Shown piece after piece: positions 9,368 to 19,811 of a stretch of 64,000 nt of DNA. The notes beneath the pieces were generated by a model. That model was not told where the DNA came from. It saw nothing but the letters and a program-made list of their open reading frames with translations, and made no database searches. Each line of letters starts with the position of its first letter. The stretch's first letter is position 1. Where the stretch lies: positions 6,738,718 to 6,802,717 of the forward strand of contig NZ_AP025732.1 in the NCBI RefSeq assembly GCF_023734775.1, written 5' to 3'. The stretch is from Nostoc cf. commune SO-36 (lineage in GTDB: Bacteria; Cyanobacteriota; Cyanobacteriia; Cyanobacteriales; Nostocaceae). The translations under genes and the position numbers were made by a program.

Positions 9368-9425
9368 ATTGGGCATGGGGCATTGGGCATGGGGCATTGG
9401 GCATTGGGCATTGGGCATTGGGCAA
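9368..9425. repeat. STRR heptads (GGGCATT)
   Basis: About eight GGGCATT/GGGCATG heptads between the fasciclin gene and the convergent amylase gene. Confidence 0.8.
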
Positions 9426-9464
9426 GTTATTCCATTCTTGCTTCCCCTGCTTCCCCTGCTCCCT

Positions 9465-10931
9465 CTAATCCCCAGCCCCCAGAATGCACCCACTGCGTGC
9501 GGGGACAGTTAACGACAACTGCTGAGTTTCTCCTTCACCATTCCACTCAACTTCAGCAGTGCCATATAAAAGCTTGTTGGGTTGAGTACGCAAACTGACG
9601 ACATCTGCATTCGCTGTTGCCGAACTTGTGCCAGCGTTGACGGCAATTATCAATTCTTCTGTCCCTAGAGTTCGCGCAAAGATATAAATTTGTTCTTGAG
9701 CATGGAGAACTTGGTAATCACCTGTACGCAAGGCTGGGTATGTGTGGCGCAGGGCAATTAATTGACGGTGAGTATTGAAAATTTCTCGATTCCAGTTAGC
9801 TTCTAAGGGAAAGCCACGCCGTGAGTCTGGATCTATTGCACCTGGTAAACCAACTTCATCACCATAGTAAATACTGGGGGCACCGGGAAAGGTGAGTAGC
9901 AATAGAGTTGACAATTCTATACTACCTATATCACCGTCTGCAATGGTCATCAATCTAGCTGTATCATGACTTGCTAGCAAATTGAGTTGAGTTAGCTGAA
10001 TTTCCCAAGGGTAAAGTTGCAGTACTTCTTGGATTTTGGTAGCGTACTCGGCGGCAAATAAGGGTGGGTAGGGTTGATAGTCGCGGCTTTGGACTTGTTC
10101 TAAGTCTACGCGATCGCCAGCTGCAAAGGCAATTGTCGGCCCAGCAAATAGATAATTCATCACGCCGTCAAATTGCGTTCCATCCAACCACTCACGGGAA
10201 TCTCCCCACACTTCGCCGACAATATAAGCTTCGGGATTGATGGCTTTGACGCGATCGCGAAATTCCTGCCAAAAACCAGGAGTTTTTATTTCAAATGGTA
10301 CATCTAATCGCCAACCATCAATGCCGAATTTTATCCAATATTCGGCAATTTCCATAATGTATTCTCGTACTTCTGGGTTGTCGTGGTTAAATTCTGGTAA
10401 AGCACGATTTCCTGCCCAACCTACATAATTAGCAGGGAATTCCCCATTGTATGCTGAAAGGGGCCAGCCTTCAATTTTGAACCAATTTACCCAAGGTGAA
10501 TGGGGGCCATTTTCTAAAACGTCGTGGAAAAAGAAAAAGCCCCGGCTGGAATGGTTAAACACTCCATCCAGAACTACTTTGATATTCCTTTGGTGGGCTG
10601 CATCTAGCAATTCCTTAAAAGCCTCGTTGCCCCCTAACATCGGGTCAACTTGATAATAATCGTGGGTATGATAGCGGTGATTGCTGGCAGATTGAAAAAT
10701 GGGTGTGAAATAAATCGCGTTAATCCCCAAATCCTGGATGTAGTCTAAACCCTCCATGATGCCCCATAAATCGCCACCTTTATAGCCTTGGAGTGTTGGC
10801 ATAGAGTCCCAATCTTCCCAACGGGCTTCCCGCAATAACCGTTTGCGCGGCTGTTTGCTTCTAGCAAAGCGGTCTGGGAAGATTTGGTAGAAAACCGCGT
10901 GCTTTACCCAGTCTGGTGTTTGAATTTGCAT
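9465..10931 (-). CDS. GH13 alpha-amylase family glycosidase (neopullulanase/cyclomaltodextrinase-like)
   Basis: 488 residues with the full GH13 (beta/alpha)8 signatures: region I DGVFNHSS, nucleophile Asp in GWRLDVP, acid/base Glu in IVGEVWG, and the third carboxylate in LLASHDT. No signal peptide is present, which suggests cytosolic action on glycogen-derived maltodextrins. The large N-terminal carbohydrate-binding domain of true neopullulanases is absent, so exact specificity is open. Starts at ATG 10931. It is one of four alpha-glucan genes in this window (with glgC and two debranching enzymes). Confidence 0.92.
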   Translation of the reverse strand: MQIQTPDWVKHAVFYQIFPDRFARSKQPRKRLLREARWEDWDSMPTLQGYKGGDLWGIMEGLDYIQDLGINAIYFTPIFQSASNHRYHTHDYYQVDPMLGGNEAFKELLDAAHQRNIKVVLDGVFNHSSRGFFFFHDVLENGPHSPWVNWFKIEGWPLSAYNGEFPANYVGWAGNRALPEFNHDNPEVREYIMEIAEYWIKFGIDGWRLDVPFEIKTPGFWQEFRDRVKAINPEAYIVGEVWGDSREWLDGTQFDGVMNYLFAGPTIAFAAGDRVDLEQVQSRDYQPYPPLFAAEYATKIQEVLQLYPWEIQLTQLNLLASHDTARLMTIADGDIGSIELSTLLLLTFPGAPSIYYGDEVGLPGAIDPDSRRGFPLEANWNREIFNTHRQLIALRHTYPALRTGDYQVLHAQEQIYIFARTLGTEELIIAVNAGTSSATANADVVSLRTQPNKLLYGTAEVEWNGEGETQQLSLTVPARSGCILGAGD

Positions 10932-11691
10932 GAATAACTTTTTGTACCTTTAGAAGCGATCGTTGCAAATATTAGCTTTTTTATGGCTCTTACTTATGAT
11001 AGAGAATCTGTCATCTGTCAGTAGTCATTAGTGATTTAACTTTTTTCCTGCTGTTTTATACGTAAATGTTATCAGTCTTAACTATTTTGATTGCAGTTTG
11101 TTTTGGTTTTTAACAGATCAACAAGTTAGACCTATCATTGATATCATGTGCGACTTAATATTTATGTCAATTGCAAGCGAAGCGCGGCAATCCCAAAGCC
11201 TTGCGATTGCTTCATTCCACTTCGTTGCATTCGCAATGACATATCGTAAGTGATTTGCCGAACTTGATATGATTCCTAAAATTTTCTTTAACAAATTTAT
11301 AGTTTTTATTTATTCCTTAATTATTCTTAATTTTCTTTTTTTGACTTTATCCGTAATGATTTAGGCAGACAGTGGATATATTTAATAGCTTCATAAAAAT
11401 TACCTGTTACCCCAGTCTTAGGTAATTCTTAGATGCAACTGCTCAAGGATGTCTCATGAGCCAAATAAAATCAATATGAGGGAGATGTGATTCAGGAATA
11501 TGAGTTATGAATTAGCAATTGTCTTAGGAATAACTTACAGCCGCCTAAGCTTATTTGATGTTATCTATGAAAACAATAGATAACTATAGTCGCATCAAAT
11601 AATTAAGGCTAAAAAACTACGATACTAAAGCGACTATTCTTACTAGAATCACTATTTTGCTTTCAGGAAATAAATTTAATTTGAGGTAAAG
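10932..11691. other. 760-bp intergenic region
   Basis: AT-rich gap between the divergent amylase and subtilase genes. It holds one palindromic repeat element (11140-11271). The remainder shows no credible gene. Confidence 0.6.
11140..11271. repeat. MITE-like element with GTCATTGCGA-type palindrome core
   Basis: Imperfect terminal inverted repeats GATATCATGTGCG (11140) and CGAACTTGATATG (to 11271) enclose a palindrome: arms GTCAATTGCAAGCGAAGCG and TCGTTGCATTCGCAATGAC (11165-11240). The core belongs to the same REP family as 52458-52522 and the interior of 48106-48299. Confidence 0.6.
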
Positions 11692-13418
11692 ATGAAGCAC
11701 GAAAAACTTTCTCCCGGACTACTTTTGGCATTTCAAGACTATCAAAACGAAGGAGATCAAGCTTTAGTTACACACAAGCGATCGCTTGGCATCATTGCCC
11801 ACAAAAGCCCGGTAAAGCCCACTAAGAGCGTCGTTTTTATCTACTGCGACCCTGATGCAGACTTAAGTTATCTATCACAATATAATATTGAAGTCAATCA
11901 AAACTCTGGAAGTGTGCGGACAGCTTTCTTACCCTTAGAAAGTTTAGATGTCTTATCTGAAGAAGATGTTATCCAACGCATCAAGCCATCACGCAAACTT
12001 CATTTGAGGATGGACACTGCAATAGGAACAGTCAAACTGCCGGAATTTAAGAATCAAACCGGACTGACTGGTAAAGGAGTAATCATCGGCATTATAGACA
12101 GTGGCATTGATCCGAAACACCCTGCCTTTGCTGGACGAATTTTACACATTTGGGATCAAACACTACCAGGCCCAGGAGTCACAGAGGGCGGCTATGGGGC
12201 TGAATTCACGGGAGCGCAACTGACAATTTCTCAAGATACTGGCGGTCATGGCACTCACGTTGCCGGAATTGCCGCCGGTGCTGATGCTAGCTATGGCGGT
12301 GTAGCACCAGAAGCAGAATTAGTTATTGTCAGGTCAGATTTACAGGATGCCCACATTGCTGATGCTGTGCGTTACATTTTCCGACTTGCTAAAGAGTTAG
12401 GACGCCCAGCAGTGGTAAATCTCAGCTTGGGTGGACACGCTGATGCCCATGATGGTAGTGATTCCTTATCCAAAGTTATTGATGCCGAAACTGGCCCTGG
12501 AAGAATTGTTTGCTCTGCTGCGGGTAACGAAGGAAACGCTAACATTCATGGACAAACGACAATACCCAGTGGACGCACTCGTGGTATGCGCTTTAATGTT
12601 CCTTGAATCAAGTAGGCATAGTTTGGTTAAACGCTTGGTATTCTAAAGATAGCGAATTGGAAGTGTCCGTGCGGAGTCCTAACGGTTTTGTAACTCCCTT
12701 CCAAAAAATAATTACTGATGGTAATGCTGCACAAGATTACCAGTTACCAGATTCACGGGTGCAATTAGCGACACCACCACCAGACCAAGCCAACGGCGAC
12801 CATAATTTCTTTGTGCAAATACGCGGTATTGGCCCCTCGCAAGTCATGGGAGGTATTTGGCAGCTGCGAGTCCGCAACTGTTCTTCAACTGACACATGTT
12901 TGAATGTGTGGACACTAGATGACACTTCATCAGTGTTTTTTACAGGTAAAAGTGTGAAGGATGCGGTAAAAATTGGCTCACCAGGAGCCGCCAGCAGTGC
13001 AATTACAGTTGCTGCCTATACTACTAGAACCAAGTACACAGATATTGATGGCCAAGTACGAGAAATGGGCTTAGAATTAAATACTGTTTCCGACTTCAGT
13101 AGTGAAGGCCCCCTACGCAATAATGGACACAAGCCGGATGTAGCAGCACCAGGAGCGATGATTATTTCCACCCTTTCCGCCGATGCAAATTTTGACCGTT
13201 CATCGATGATTAATTCTAAGTTTGTGGTGCAGGCGGGTACGAGTATGGCGACACCCTTTGTAAGTGGGTTAGTAGCACTGTTGTTGCAGCGAGATCCTAA
13301 ACTTGATCCGGCTGCTGTGAAAGACTTGCTACGTAAAAATAGTGCTATTCCCGGAAAACCCCCAGGCACATTTGATGAGAAATGGGGTTATGGAGTGATT
13401 AACGCTTTGAATCTGTAA
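11692..13418 (+). pseudogene. Subtilisin-like serine protease (S8), one frameshift
   Basis: The triad is complete across two frames: Asp in GIIDSGIDPKHP, His in GGHGTHVAGIAAG (first frame, 11692-12606) and Ser in GTSMATPFVSGLVALLL (second frame, 12603-13418). The first frame ends ..RFNVP-stop and the second continues LNQVGIVWLNAWY. One missing T at about 12602-12604 restores RFNVPLNQVGIVW, giving a protein of about 575 residues. An N-terminal propeptide-like part (VVFIYCDP, then LSEEDVIQRIKPSRKLHL) precedes the catalytic domain. No signal peptide is seen. The next gene encodes a stand-alone copy of this propeptide-like domain. Confidence 0.85.
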
Positions 13419-13532
13419 TTAGATTGAGAAAGGTGGATATTATTTCTGTACAAGGGTAGGCAATAATAACCTATAAATTTGATAAGTTAGGGTAGACAGT
13501 AATTGTCTACCCTCTTTACTAAGGAATTGCTG

Positions 13533-13832
13533 ATGAATTATCAAAAATTAGATGCTGCTCTTGCTACAGCGCTGAATGATGTTCAAAATTCAGAAGAACC
13601 AAGTTTGACAGTTTTCATTCATACTGAACCAATTTTAAACTCTGCTGCAACTGCTGTTTTAGAAAGTTTTGGTGTCAGTGGTGTTAGCAGTGGCAAAGAT
13701 ATTTTCACGGCAACACTCTCACCAAATGCCATTTCTCAGTTGTCAGAGCAACCTTGGGTGAAATATTTGAAGCGATCGCAGCAATTAGGTTTGGTTAATA
13801 GGAGACTAAATATAGGAAAATTGGGTGTTTAA
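13533..13832 (+). CDS. Stand-alone subtilase propeptide-like (I9-like) small protein
   Basis: 99 residues from ATG 13533 (an upstream start at 13503 has no ribosome-binding site and adds ten unrelated residues). The pattern LTVFIHTEP, then FTATLSPNAISQLSEQPWVKYLKRSQQL, resembles inhibitor I9/subtilase propeptides. It also parallels the N-terminus of the preceding subtilase (VVFIYCDP, then LSEEDVIQRIKPSRKLHL). Lying 114 bp after the protease, it could act as a folding chaperone or inhibitor in trans. This is inference; only the sequence pattern and position are seen. Confidence 0.6.
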   Translation: MNYQKLDAALATALNDVQNSEEPSLTVFIHTEPILNSAATAVLESFGVSGVSSGKDIFTATLSPNAISQLSEQPWVKYLKRSQQLGLVNRRLNIGKLGV

Positions 13833-13875
13833 TGGGCATTACCTAACCCTACACTGTGCGGATAATTTTTTGCGT

Positions 13876-14247
13876 TTATTGTGAGTCAGGTTTTGGTTTT
13901 TCTGCAAACTTACACTTCACCTCAATTTGCAGATTACTTTCGGCTGAACCTTCGGTAATGTAAGGAATGCCTGCTTTGCCACCCAACTTAATGCCAAATG
14001 TAAGTTTTACCTCCTCAATCTCAGCAGTATTGAAGTCTTTAAAAGCACTAAGAGCATAGATAGTATAAGAGCGAATCATTTGCCGAGCTTGTTGCATCCG
14101 AGCGATCGCATCTGTTCGCACATCCTTGTATTCTATGCCATCGTCATCCTCCTCAATTTCCGAACTTGTTTCGGTGGCTGTGAGGTTGATCTCAATCTGC
14201 TCAATCTCTCCATCTGCTTCAAAAAATAGTTGCTGTACTTCTGACAT
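13876..14247 (-). CDS. Trypco1-like (CU044_2847 family) conflict-system partner protein
   Basis: 123 residues. The C-terminal part, EIEEVKLTFGIKLGGKAGIP followed by a SAESNLQIEVKCKF strand, matches the trypsin-co-occurring domain 1 / CU044_2847 pattern (a V-FG-KL-AEAG motif and then an ATLKVT-type strand). The middle holds an RTDAIARMQQARQMIRSY helix. Such proteins are found beside caspase, trypsin and STAND NTPases in bacterial conflict systems and are thought to be binding or regulatory modules. It is divergent from the caspase-STAND-WD40 gene, with 145 bp between them. No enzymatic motif is seen. Confidence 0.65.
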   Translation of the reverse strand: MSEVQQLFFEADGEIEQIEINLTATETSSEIEEDDDGIEYKDVRTDAIARMQQARQMIRSYTIYALSAFKDFNTAEIEEVKLTFGIKLGGKAGIPYITEGSAESNLQIEVKCKFAEKPKPDSQ

Positions 14248-14392
14248 GGGATACCTCAGTTAAATTTTTGTATCGTGTCTGAAAAATTTCAATTTGCTTG
14301 TAGAAAAATAATAGATGGTATTGTTTCTAGTAACACAGTCATCATTGTGTCTCTCAAGATTATCCCGCATTTTTCAACCTAAGGTGTGTTAA

Positions 14393-17300
14393 ATGGCACG
14401 ATACGCGCTTGTTATTGGCATCGCTGAGTATGTCAGCCTATCATTACCGCGTTTGTCGAAGACTACAAATGATGCTGAAGCGATCGCGCAACTCCTAGAG
14501 CAGTATGGTGATTTCCAGTCTGTGCAAAGACTACCACAGCGCTGGAACAAAGATAAAAACGGCTATGAAATGGCAGCGTCAAAAGTTACTGGCGCTGAAA
14601 TCGGTCAAAAAATCAAAACATTCCTGCTAGAGCAAGCTGCTAATAATGAAGCGCTGATTTATTTTAGCGGGCATGGGTTTACTATTTCCGACAACTTAGG
14701 ACAACAAAAAGGATATTTGGCAAGTTCCGATTGTCAGATTGAATTTAAGGATAACGAAAATGTTGAACAAAAATATGGCATTGACTTGGATAGCCTTAAC
14801 GACTTAATTCGATATTCGCAATTGAGTAGTTTAGTGATGCTACTCGATTGTTGTCATAGCGGCTATTTTTTAGAAAAACAATTAATAGAAAGAACTCTTA
14901 ACGCTTTCAGTAAACAAAAGGATTATTACTTAATTACAGCTTGTCGCCGCTTTGAACGCGCAGCAGTTATTAAGAGTGAAGAATATAGTATTTTCACAGG
15001 TGCTGTTATCAAGGGATTAGCAGTTGAAAATGCAGGGAGTAGTAGGCGAATTAGTAGCGATCGCTTATTCGATTTTGTCAGCAACGAATTGAAAGGTTCA
15101 GTACAAGAACCAATTCGTATGGGCTTAGGAAGTTTGATTACTTTGATAACTTATCCTCAATTAGATATTCCGAAAGAAGAAGTTGCTTTTAATCGGAGAA
15201 ATCCTTATCGAGGACTTTATGCTTTTGAATTCGAGCAAGCACAATATTTTGGTGGACGACAACAAGCAGTTCGCACACTGATTTTACGTTTGCTGGATAG
15301 TCGTTTTTTGGCTGTAATTGGCTACTCAGGTAGTGGCAAATCTTCGTTGGTAAAAGCAGGTTTGTTACCGCAACTGAAAGACAATCGCTGCCTGGAAGCA
15401 GTGAATGGACGATCGCATCTTTTACCCCTGGAGAACACCCTCTAGGCAAATTAGTTGATATTCTGGCTCGACAACAACAAAATCAGCCTTATGTGCTATT
15501 TATCGATCAGTTTGAAGAAATATTCACTCTCTGTGAAGACGAAGAGGAAAGAAAAGCTTTTATCCGCTCAGTGGTACAGGAAGTTAAGGCGGCTGAAAAA
15601 CAAACGCGGATAATTTTGACAATGCGAGGTGATTTTTTAAATAAATGTGCTGAATATCTAGAAATTATTACTCTTATTAATAGCGATCCTCCCACAGCAT
15701 TCATCGTCACACCAATGTCTTTTGCTGAATTACAGGAAGCTATTGAAAAACCTGCGAATTTGCATGGCGTGACTTTTGAACATGGTTTAGTATCGCAAAT
15801 TGCTCAAGACATTATTGGACAGCCGGGAGCATTACCACTCTTACAATACGCCCTTAAAGAACTATGGCGAGTTTGTATAGAAGCGGAATCTCCACAACCA
15901 CTTTTAACTCACATAGGATATGAAGAAATTGGGGGAGTTATAGGAGCTTTAGACAAACGAGCTACAATTTTATATCAAAGTTTTACAACCGTAGATCAAA
16001 AGTTTGTCCAAAGCTTATTTATGGAGTTGGTGCAATTAAGTAAAAGTGGAGGAGTGACGCGGCGGCGTGTTAGCTGGGAGAGATTAGCAGCAATTTCAGA
16101 TTCTCCACAACAGCTGCAACGGGTGATAGGATTATTAGCTGATTCCCAACAACGCTTAATTATCACTGATGAAAAGACAATAGAAGTCGCCCATGAAGCG
16201 CTGATATCTGAGTGGAAATTACTCAACAGTTGGATTGCTAAAGATTTGGAGAATATTCGTCTCCATCGCTCTTTAGAAGAAGATTGTCAAGAATGGCAGG
16301 AAATATTTAATAAATCCGATGATGCACTATTAACGGGTGCAAAGTTAGCTGTAATTGCGGAGTGGGTAGAGAAAACTCAACCAAGATTTACGCCACCAGA
16401 AATAGAGTTTTTGCAAAAGAGTTTAAAAAGGCGCAATCGAGAAATACAATCTGAACTAGAGCATGAACGCCAATTGCGAGAGCTAGCAGAATCTCGACAA
16501 GAAGAAGCAGAAGCTAGGGCCAAAGCTGAAGCAGAAAAAACAACAGGAAGCCCGTAATAGAGTTAAAGCTGAAAGGCAAAAAAATTGGTGGTTGTCTTTA
16601 GCAGTAGTTAATTTGACAATAGTTGCAGTCTTGGTTATTGGACTGAAGCAACAAGCAAATCAACGAGAAAAAGCTGTTATCGAAGTTTTAATTTTAGAAC
16701 CAGAACAGCTATTGAAAGTCCACAAACAGTTAGAAGCATTGATAAAAAGTGTAAAAGTACTGAAATATTTAAAAAAAATTGGTGCAGAGCAAATCGCATC
16801 TACTAAAAGGCTCCAAAATATTATCTCTCAATCCAAAGAGCGCAATCGCTTAGAAGGACATAGTGAGACAGTTAATGATGTTAGCATTAGTCCAGACGGT
16901 AACATGATTGCTTCTGCAAGTAACGATAAAACTGTCAGACTTTGGACTAAGGAAGGTAAGCCATTCAAACAACCTCTAAAACACAATAGTGCGGTTTGGG
17001 CTGTTACTTTTAGTAACGATGGTAATTTGCTTGCTTCCGGCGATGCTGGTGGAATTGTCAACATTTGGAATAGTCGAAATGGAGAGCTGAAACAAAAATT
17101 TCTCCCACCAAAAAATGTTAAAGAAGACGATAGGCTTGTTTTAAAAGTGAGCTTTAGTCCTGACGATCGGACAATTGCCTCGGCTAATTGGGATAAAACT
17201 GTAAAAATTTGGAATGTTGCAAATGGTGATTTAATCAAAACCTTGACAGATGGAAATCGGGTTAATGCCGTGAATTTTAGTTTAGATGGTAATATGATTG

Positions 17301-17851
17301 CGGCTGGTGGAGATGATAAAACTGTCAAAGTTTGGAAAGCTCAAGATAAAACATTATTGAAAAAGCTTGCAAACGGAGATGTGATTTATGGAGTAAGTTT
17401 CAGTCCAGATGCTAGTATCCTAGCTTCTGCTAGTCAGGATAAAACTGTAAAAATTTGGGATGTTGCTAGTGAAAAAATTAAAAGAACATTCCATCATCAA
17501 GACTCAGTTTATGCAGTAAGTTTTAATCAGGATGGTAATATGCTAGCTTCTGCTAGTAAAGATAAAACTGTGAAAATTTGGAGTATTCCTAACGGCAATA
17601 AATTAGAAGAATTTTGGCACAGTGATAGTGTCAACAGCGTTACTTTTAGCCATCAGGATCAAATGATAGCATCGGCTCAGAGTAAAATCGTCACGCTTTG
17701 GCATATCAATTCAAATATAAGTAATGTAAAAGTAAAAAGTCGAGATGAATTATTAAAATATAGTTGCGATATTCTGCGAAATTATTTAACTAACAATTCC
17801 CAGATATCAAAAGAAGATAAACATATCTGTGATGAGTTTTACAAGAGATAG
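14393..17851 (+). pseudogene. Caspase-nSTAND NTPase-TM-WD40 protein (two frameshifts)
   Basis: Three abutting frames (14393-15445, 15493-16557, 16592-17851) form one protein of about 1150 residues. Residues 1-255 are a C14 caspase-like domain with the catalytic dyad H94 (YFSGHG) and C154 (LDCCHSG). The P-loop YSGSGKSS is at about 310-318 and Walker B at FIDQFEE. Then come a winged-helix part, a coiled coil (ESRQEEAEARAKAEAEK), one membrane helix (WWLSLAVVNLTIVAVLVIGL), about seven WD40 repeats, and the STAND tail motif LLKYSCDILRNYLTNNSQ. One missing base near 15390 restores LPGSSEWTIASFTPGEHPLGK; one extra A in the run at about 16540 restores EKQQEARNRVKAERQ. It is likely an NTP-controlled protease switch anchored in the membrane (family inference). 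It is functional only if the indels are errors. Confidence 0.85.
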
Positions 17852-17909
17852 ATGCTTTGAGGCGATAATTAAATTTAAATCAAAATCACATTTGAAATTA
17901 AAGGAATTT

Positions 17910-19181
17910 ATGCTAGAAACCAACAGTAAATTGCTGGAAATTATCCACGACTTAATTAAAGATATCGTCGAGCAAAATCCCAAAGCAATTTATTATATAC
18001 AGGAAATGATCTATGAAGGTAAATATGGTCGGCGCTTGCAAGGATTTGATGGCAATGTTCCAGCACATGATGACAATGTTAATGATGTTAAAGTAAGTTT
18101 AGACGGTAAGATGATTGCTTCTGCAAGTGTAGATAAAACTGTAAAAGTTTGGCGTAAGCAAGAAGACGATACTTTTTTATCAACTTCATGGAAAATGATT
18201 GATAGTTTGGATATACAACATCAAAGCCCAGTTTGGTCTGTTACTTTTAGTCGTAATGGTGAGTTGATTGCTTCTGGTGATGCTGATGGAATTATAAAAA
18301 TTACAAGCATAAATAATAACAGTATTAATAGACAAATAAAACCAAAAGAAGATAATGATGAGATTGTTTTAAAACTTATGTTCAGCCCTGACGATCAGTC
18401 AATTGTATCTGCTAATTGGGATAAAAACGTAAGGGTTTGGAAGCTTTTAGATCATAACTATGAACTCATAAAAATTGGCGAACACGACGATAAAGTTTAT
18501 GGAGTGTGTTTTAACTCTGATGGTAAGTTTATCGCTTCTGGTGGTGGAGATAACAAAGTAAATATTTGGAGTTTACCTCCTGATGCTAAACTGCTACATT
18601 CTTTAGTGCCTGAATTAGAGAAAAAAATGGCTCAAAAAACTCCAGTTTTTGATGTCAAGTTTAGCTTTGATGGTCAAATGATAGCTGCTGCTTATAAAGA
18701 TAACTTTGTTCGGATTTGGGATATAAAAACAAAGAAGACTATAAAAAATTGCAAACATAAAGATACAGTGTATGGAATCAGTTTCAGTCCTGACAATCAG
18801 ATGATCGCCTCTGGAAGTAAAGATGGATTTGTAAGAGTTTGGTCTACCGTGACTTATGGAGATTTAAATGCAGAACCAATAGCAGAATTTTGGCATGGGG
18901 TTCAGATAAATAGCGTTAGTTTTAGCCATGATGGTAAGTTTATCGCTTCTGGTGGTGATGATAAAAATGTTAGAATTTGGGATACCGTAAACATTGGTGA
19001 AAGTAGACAAGAACTAATAGAACGAATATCAAAAGATACATATAATTATTTAATAAACATTGTTAATCAACCAGCAATTTTTGATATTTTACAAAATTTG
19101 TTAAGTATTGATAAAACTAAAGCAAGGGAGATAAATATCGGAGATTTTCTTAAGAACGTTTTTTTAACTCCAGGCAATTAA
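17910..19181 (+). CDS. WD40 repeat protein without effector domain
   Basis: About 423 residues from ATG 17910, which has AAGGA just upstream; the open frame begins earlier inside the end of the preceding gene, but that part shows no conservation. A short N-terminal helical segment (LLEIIHDLIKDIVEQNPKAI) is followed by about seven WD40 repeats (KMIASASVDKTVKVW type). Their blade order and spacing mirror the caspase gene's propeller, including odd spacers (NGELIASGDADGIIKI, then EIVLKLMFSPDDQSIVSANWDK). This suggests a tandem duplication of the WD40 part followed by divergence. It begins 58 bp after the caspase gene ends and is probably co-transcribed. It may compete for or share the same ligand (inference). 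Confidence 0.8.
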   Translation: MLETNSKLLEIIHDLIKDIVEQNPKAIYYIQEMIYEGKYGRRLQGFDGNVPAHDDNVNDVKVSLDGKMIASASVDKTVKVWRKQEDDTFLSTSWKMIDSLDIQHQSPVWSVTFSRNGELIASGDADGIIKITSINNNSINRQIKPKEDNDEIVLKLMFSPDDQSIVSANWDKNVRVWKLLDHNYELIKIGEHDDKVYGVCFNSDGKFIASGGGDNKVNIWSLPPDAKLLHSLVPELEKKMAQKTPVFDVKFSFDGQMIAAAYKDNFVRIWDIKTKKTIKNCKHKDTVYGISFSPDNQMIASGSKDGFVRVWSTVTYGDLNAEPIAEFWHGVQINSVSFSHDGKFIASGGDDKNVRIWDTVNIGESRQELIERISKDTYNYLINIVNQPAIFDILQNLLSIDKTKAREINIGDFLKNVFLTPGN

Positions 19182-19811
19182 AAAAATGCCTAGCCTAAAC
19201 TAGCAAACTAATAGTAATGTCAAAAACACAATGATTGCTTTAAGAGATACTTTTAGGCGAAAAACATTGATGGCTTCGTAAAACAAAAAATTTAAAAATG
19301 GGAGTTACTGCACATGAAATTAATTCTACTGCCGACAAACGTAGAAGAACCTTCTGAAACCGCGAATTTTTGGTTGAAGAGTAATTATTATCGACCGTTT
19401 CAGCAATCAATTAACTTAATTGAACTTTGCGATCGCGGATGTCCTCGGAAAGATAAAGATTCTCCACGTTGTCTACTAAAAAAAGGGGTTAATACAAATT
19501 CTGTGTGATTTTGCCAAAAATCAGATACTCTTGCCTCTAATTCCTCCAAACAAGGGGGATTGGAGGTATTGTGATGTGCAAAAGAATAGAAAAATGGTAG
19601 TCGTCGTAGAACTAGTGTAGCGATTGATCGCACCCATTCTTCATACTCACTAATACAAACGTTCTAGCTTTTCTCCTTATCAGCCCCACCATCCATACAC
19701 TACCAGCATTCTGTAAAATTCATCCCAAAGAATCAGATGATCCCCCTTACCTGTGGTGGCAGACAGTCCTAAACTGAGAGTGAGAGTTGAAAGGCAGTCG
19801 GGAGAAATTTT
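19182..19811. other. 630-bp intergenic region upstream of glgC
   Basis: A 64-codon plus-strand frame (19314-19508) overlaps a minus-strand frame of similar size. Neither shows a recognisable domain and the base composition does not favour either, so neither is called. The region presumably carries the glgC promoter. Confidence 0.5.

Noticed and set aside
12603..13418. Separate gene starting at TTG 12603
   Set aside because: It is the second half of the subtilase; the junction restores RFNVPLNQVGIVW with one base and carries the catalytic Ser.
16535..16560. Programmed frameshift in the caspase gene
   Set aside because: The A run is not in the phase needed for the classical A-AAA-AAC slip, and another unrelated break lies 1.1 kb upstream; an indel is simpler.
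19314..19508. 64-codon frame upstream of glgC
   Set aside because: It is opposed by an equally long minus-strand frame, without domain, ribosome-binding site or context.
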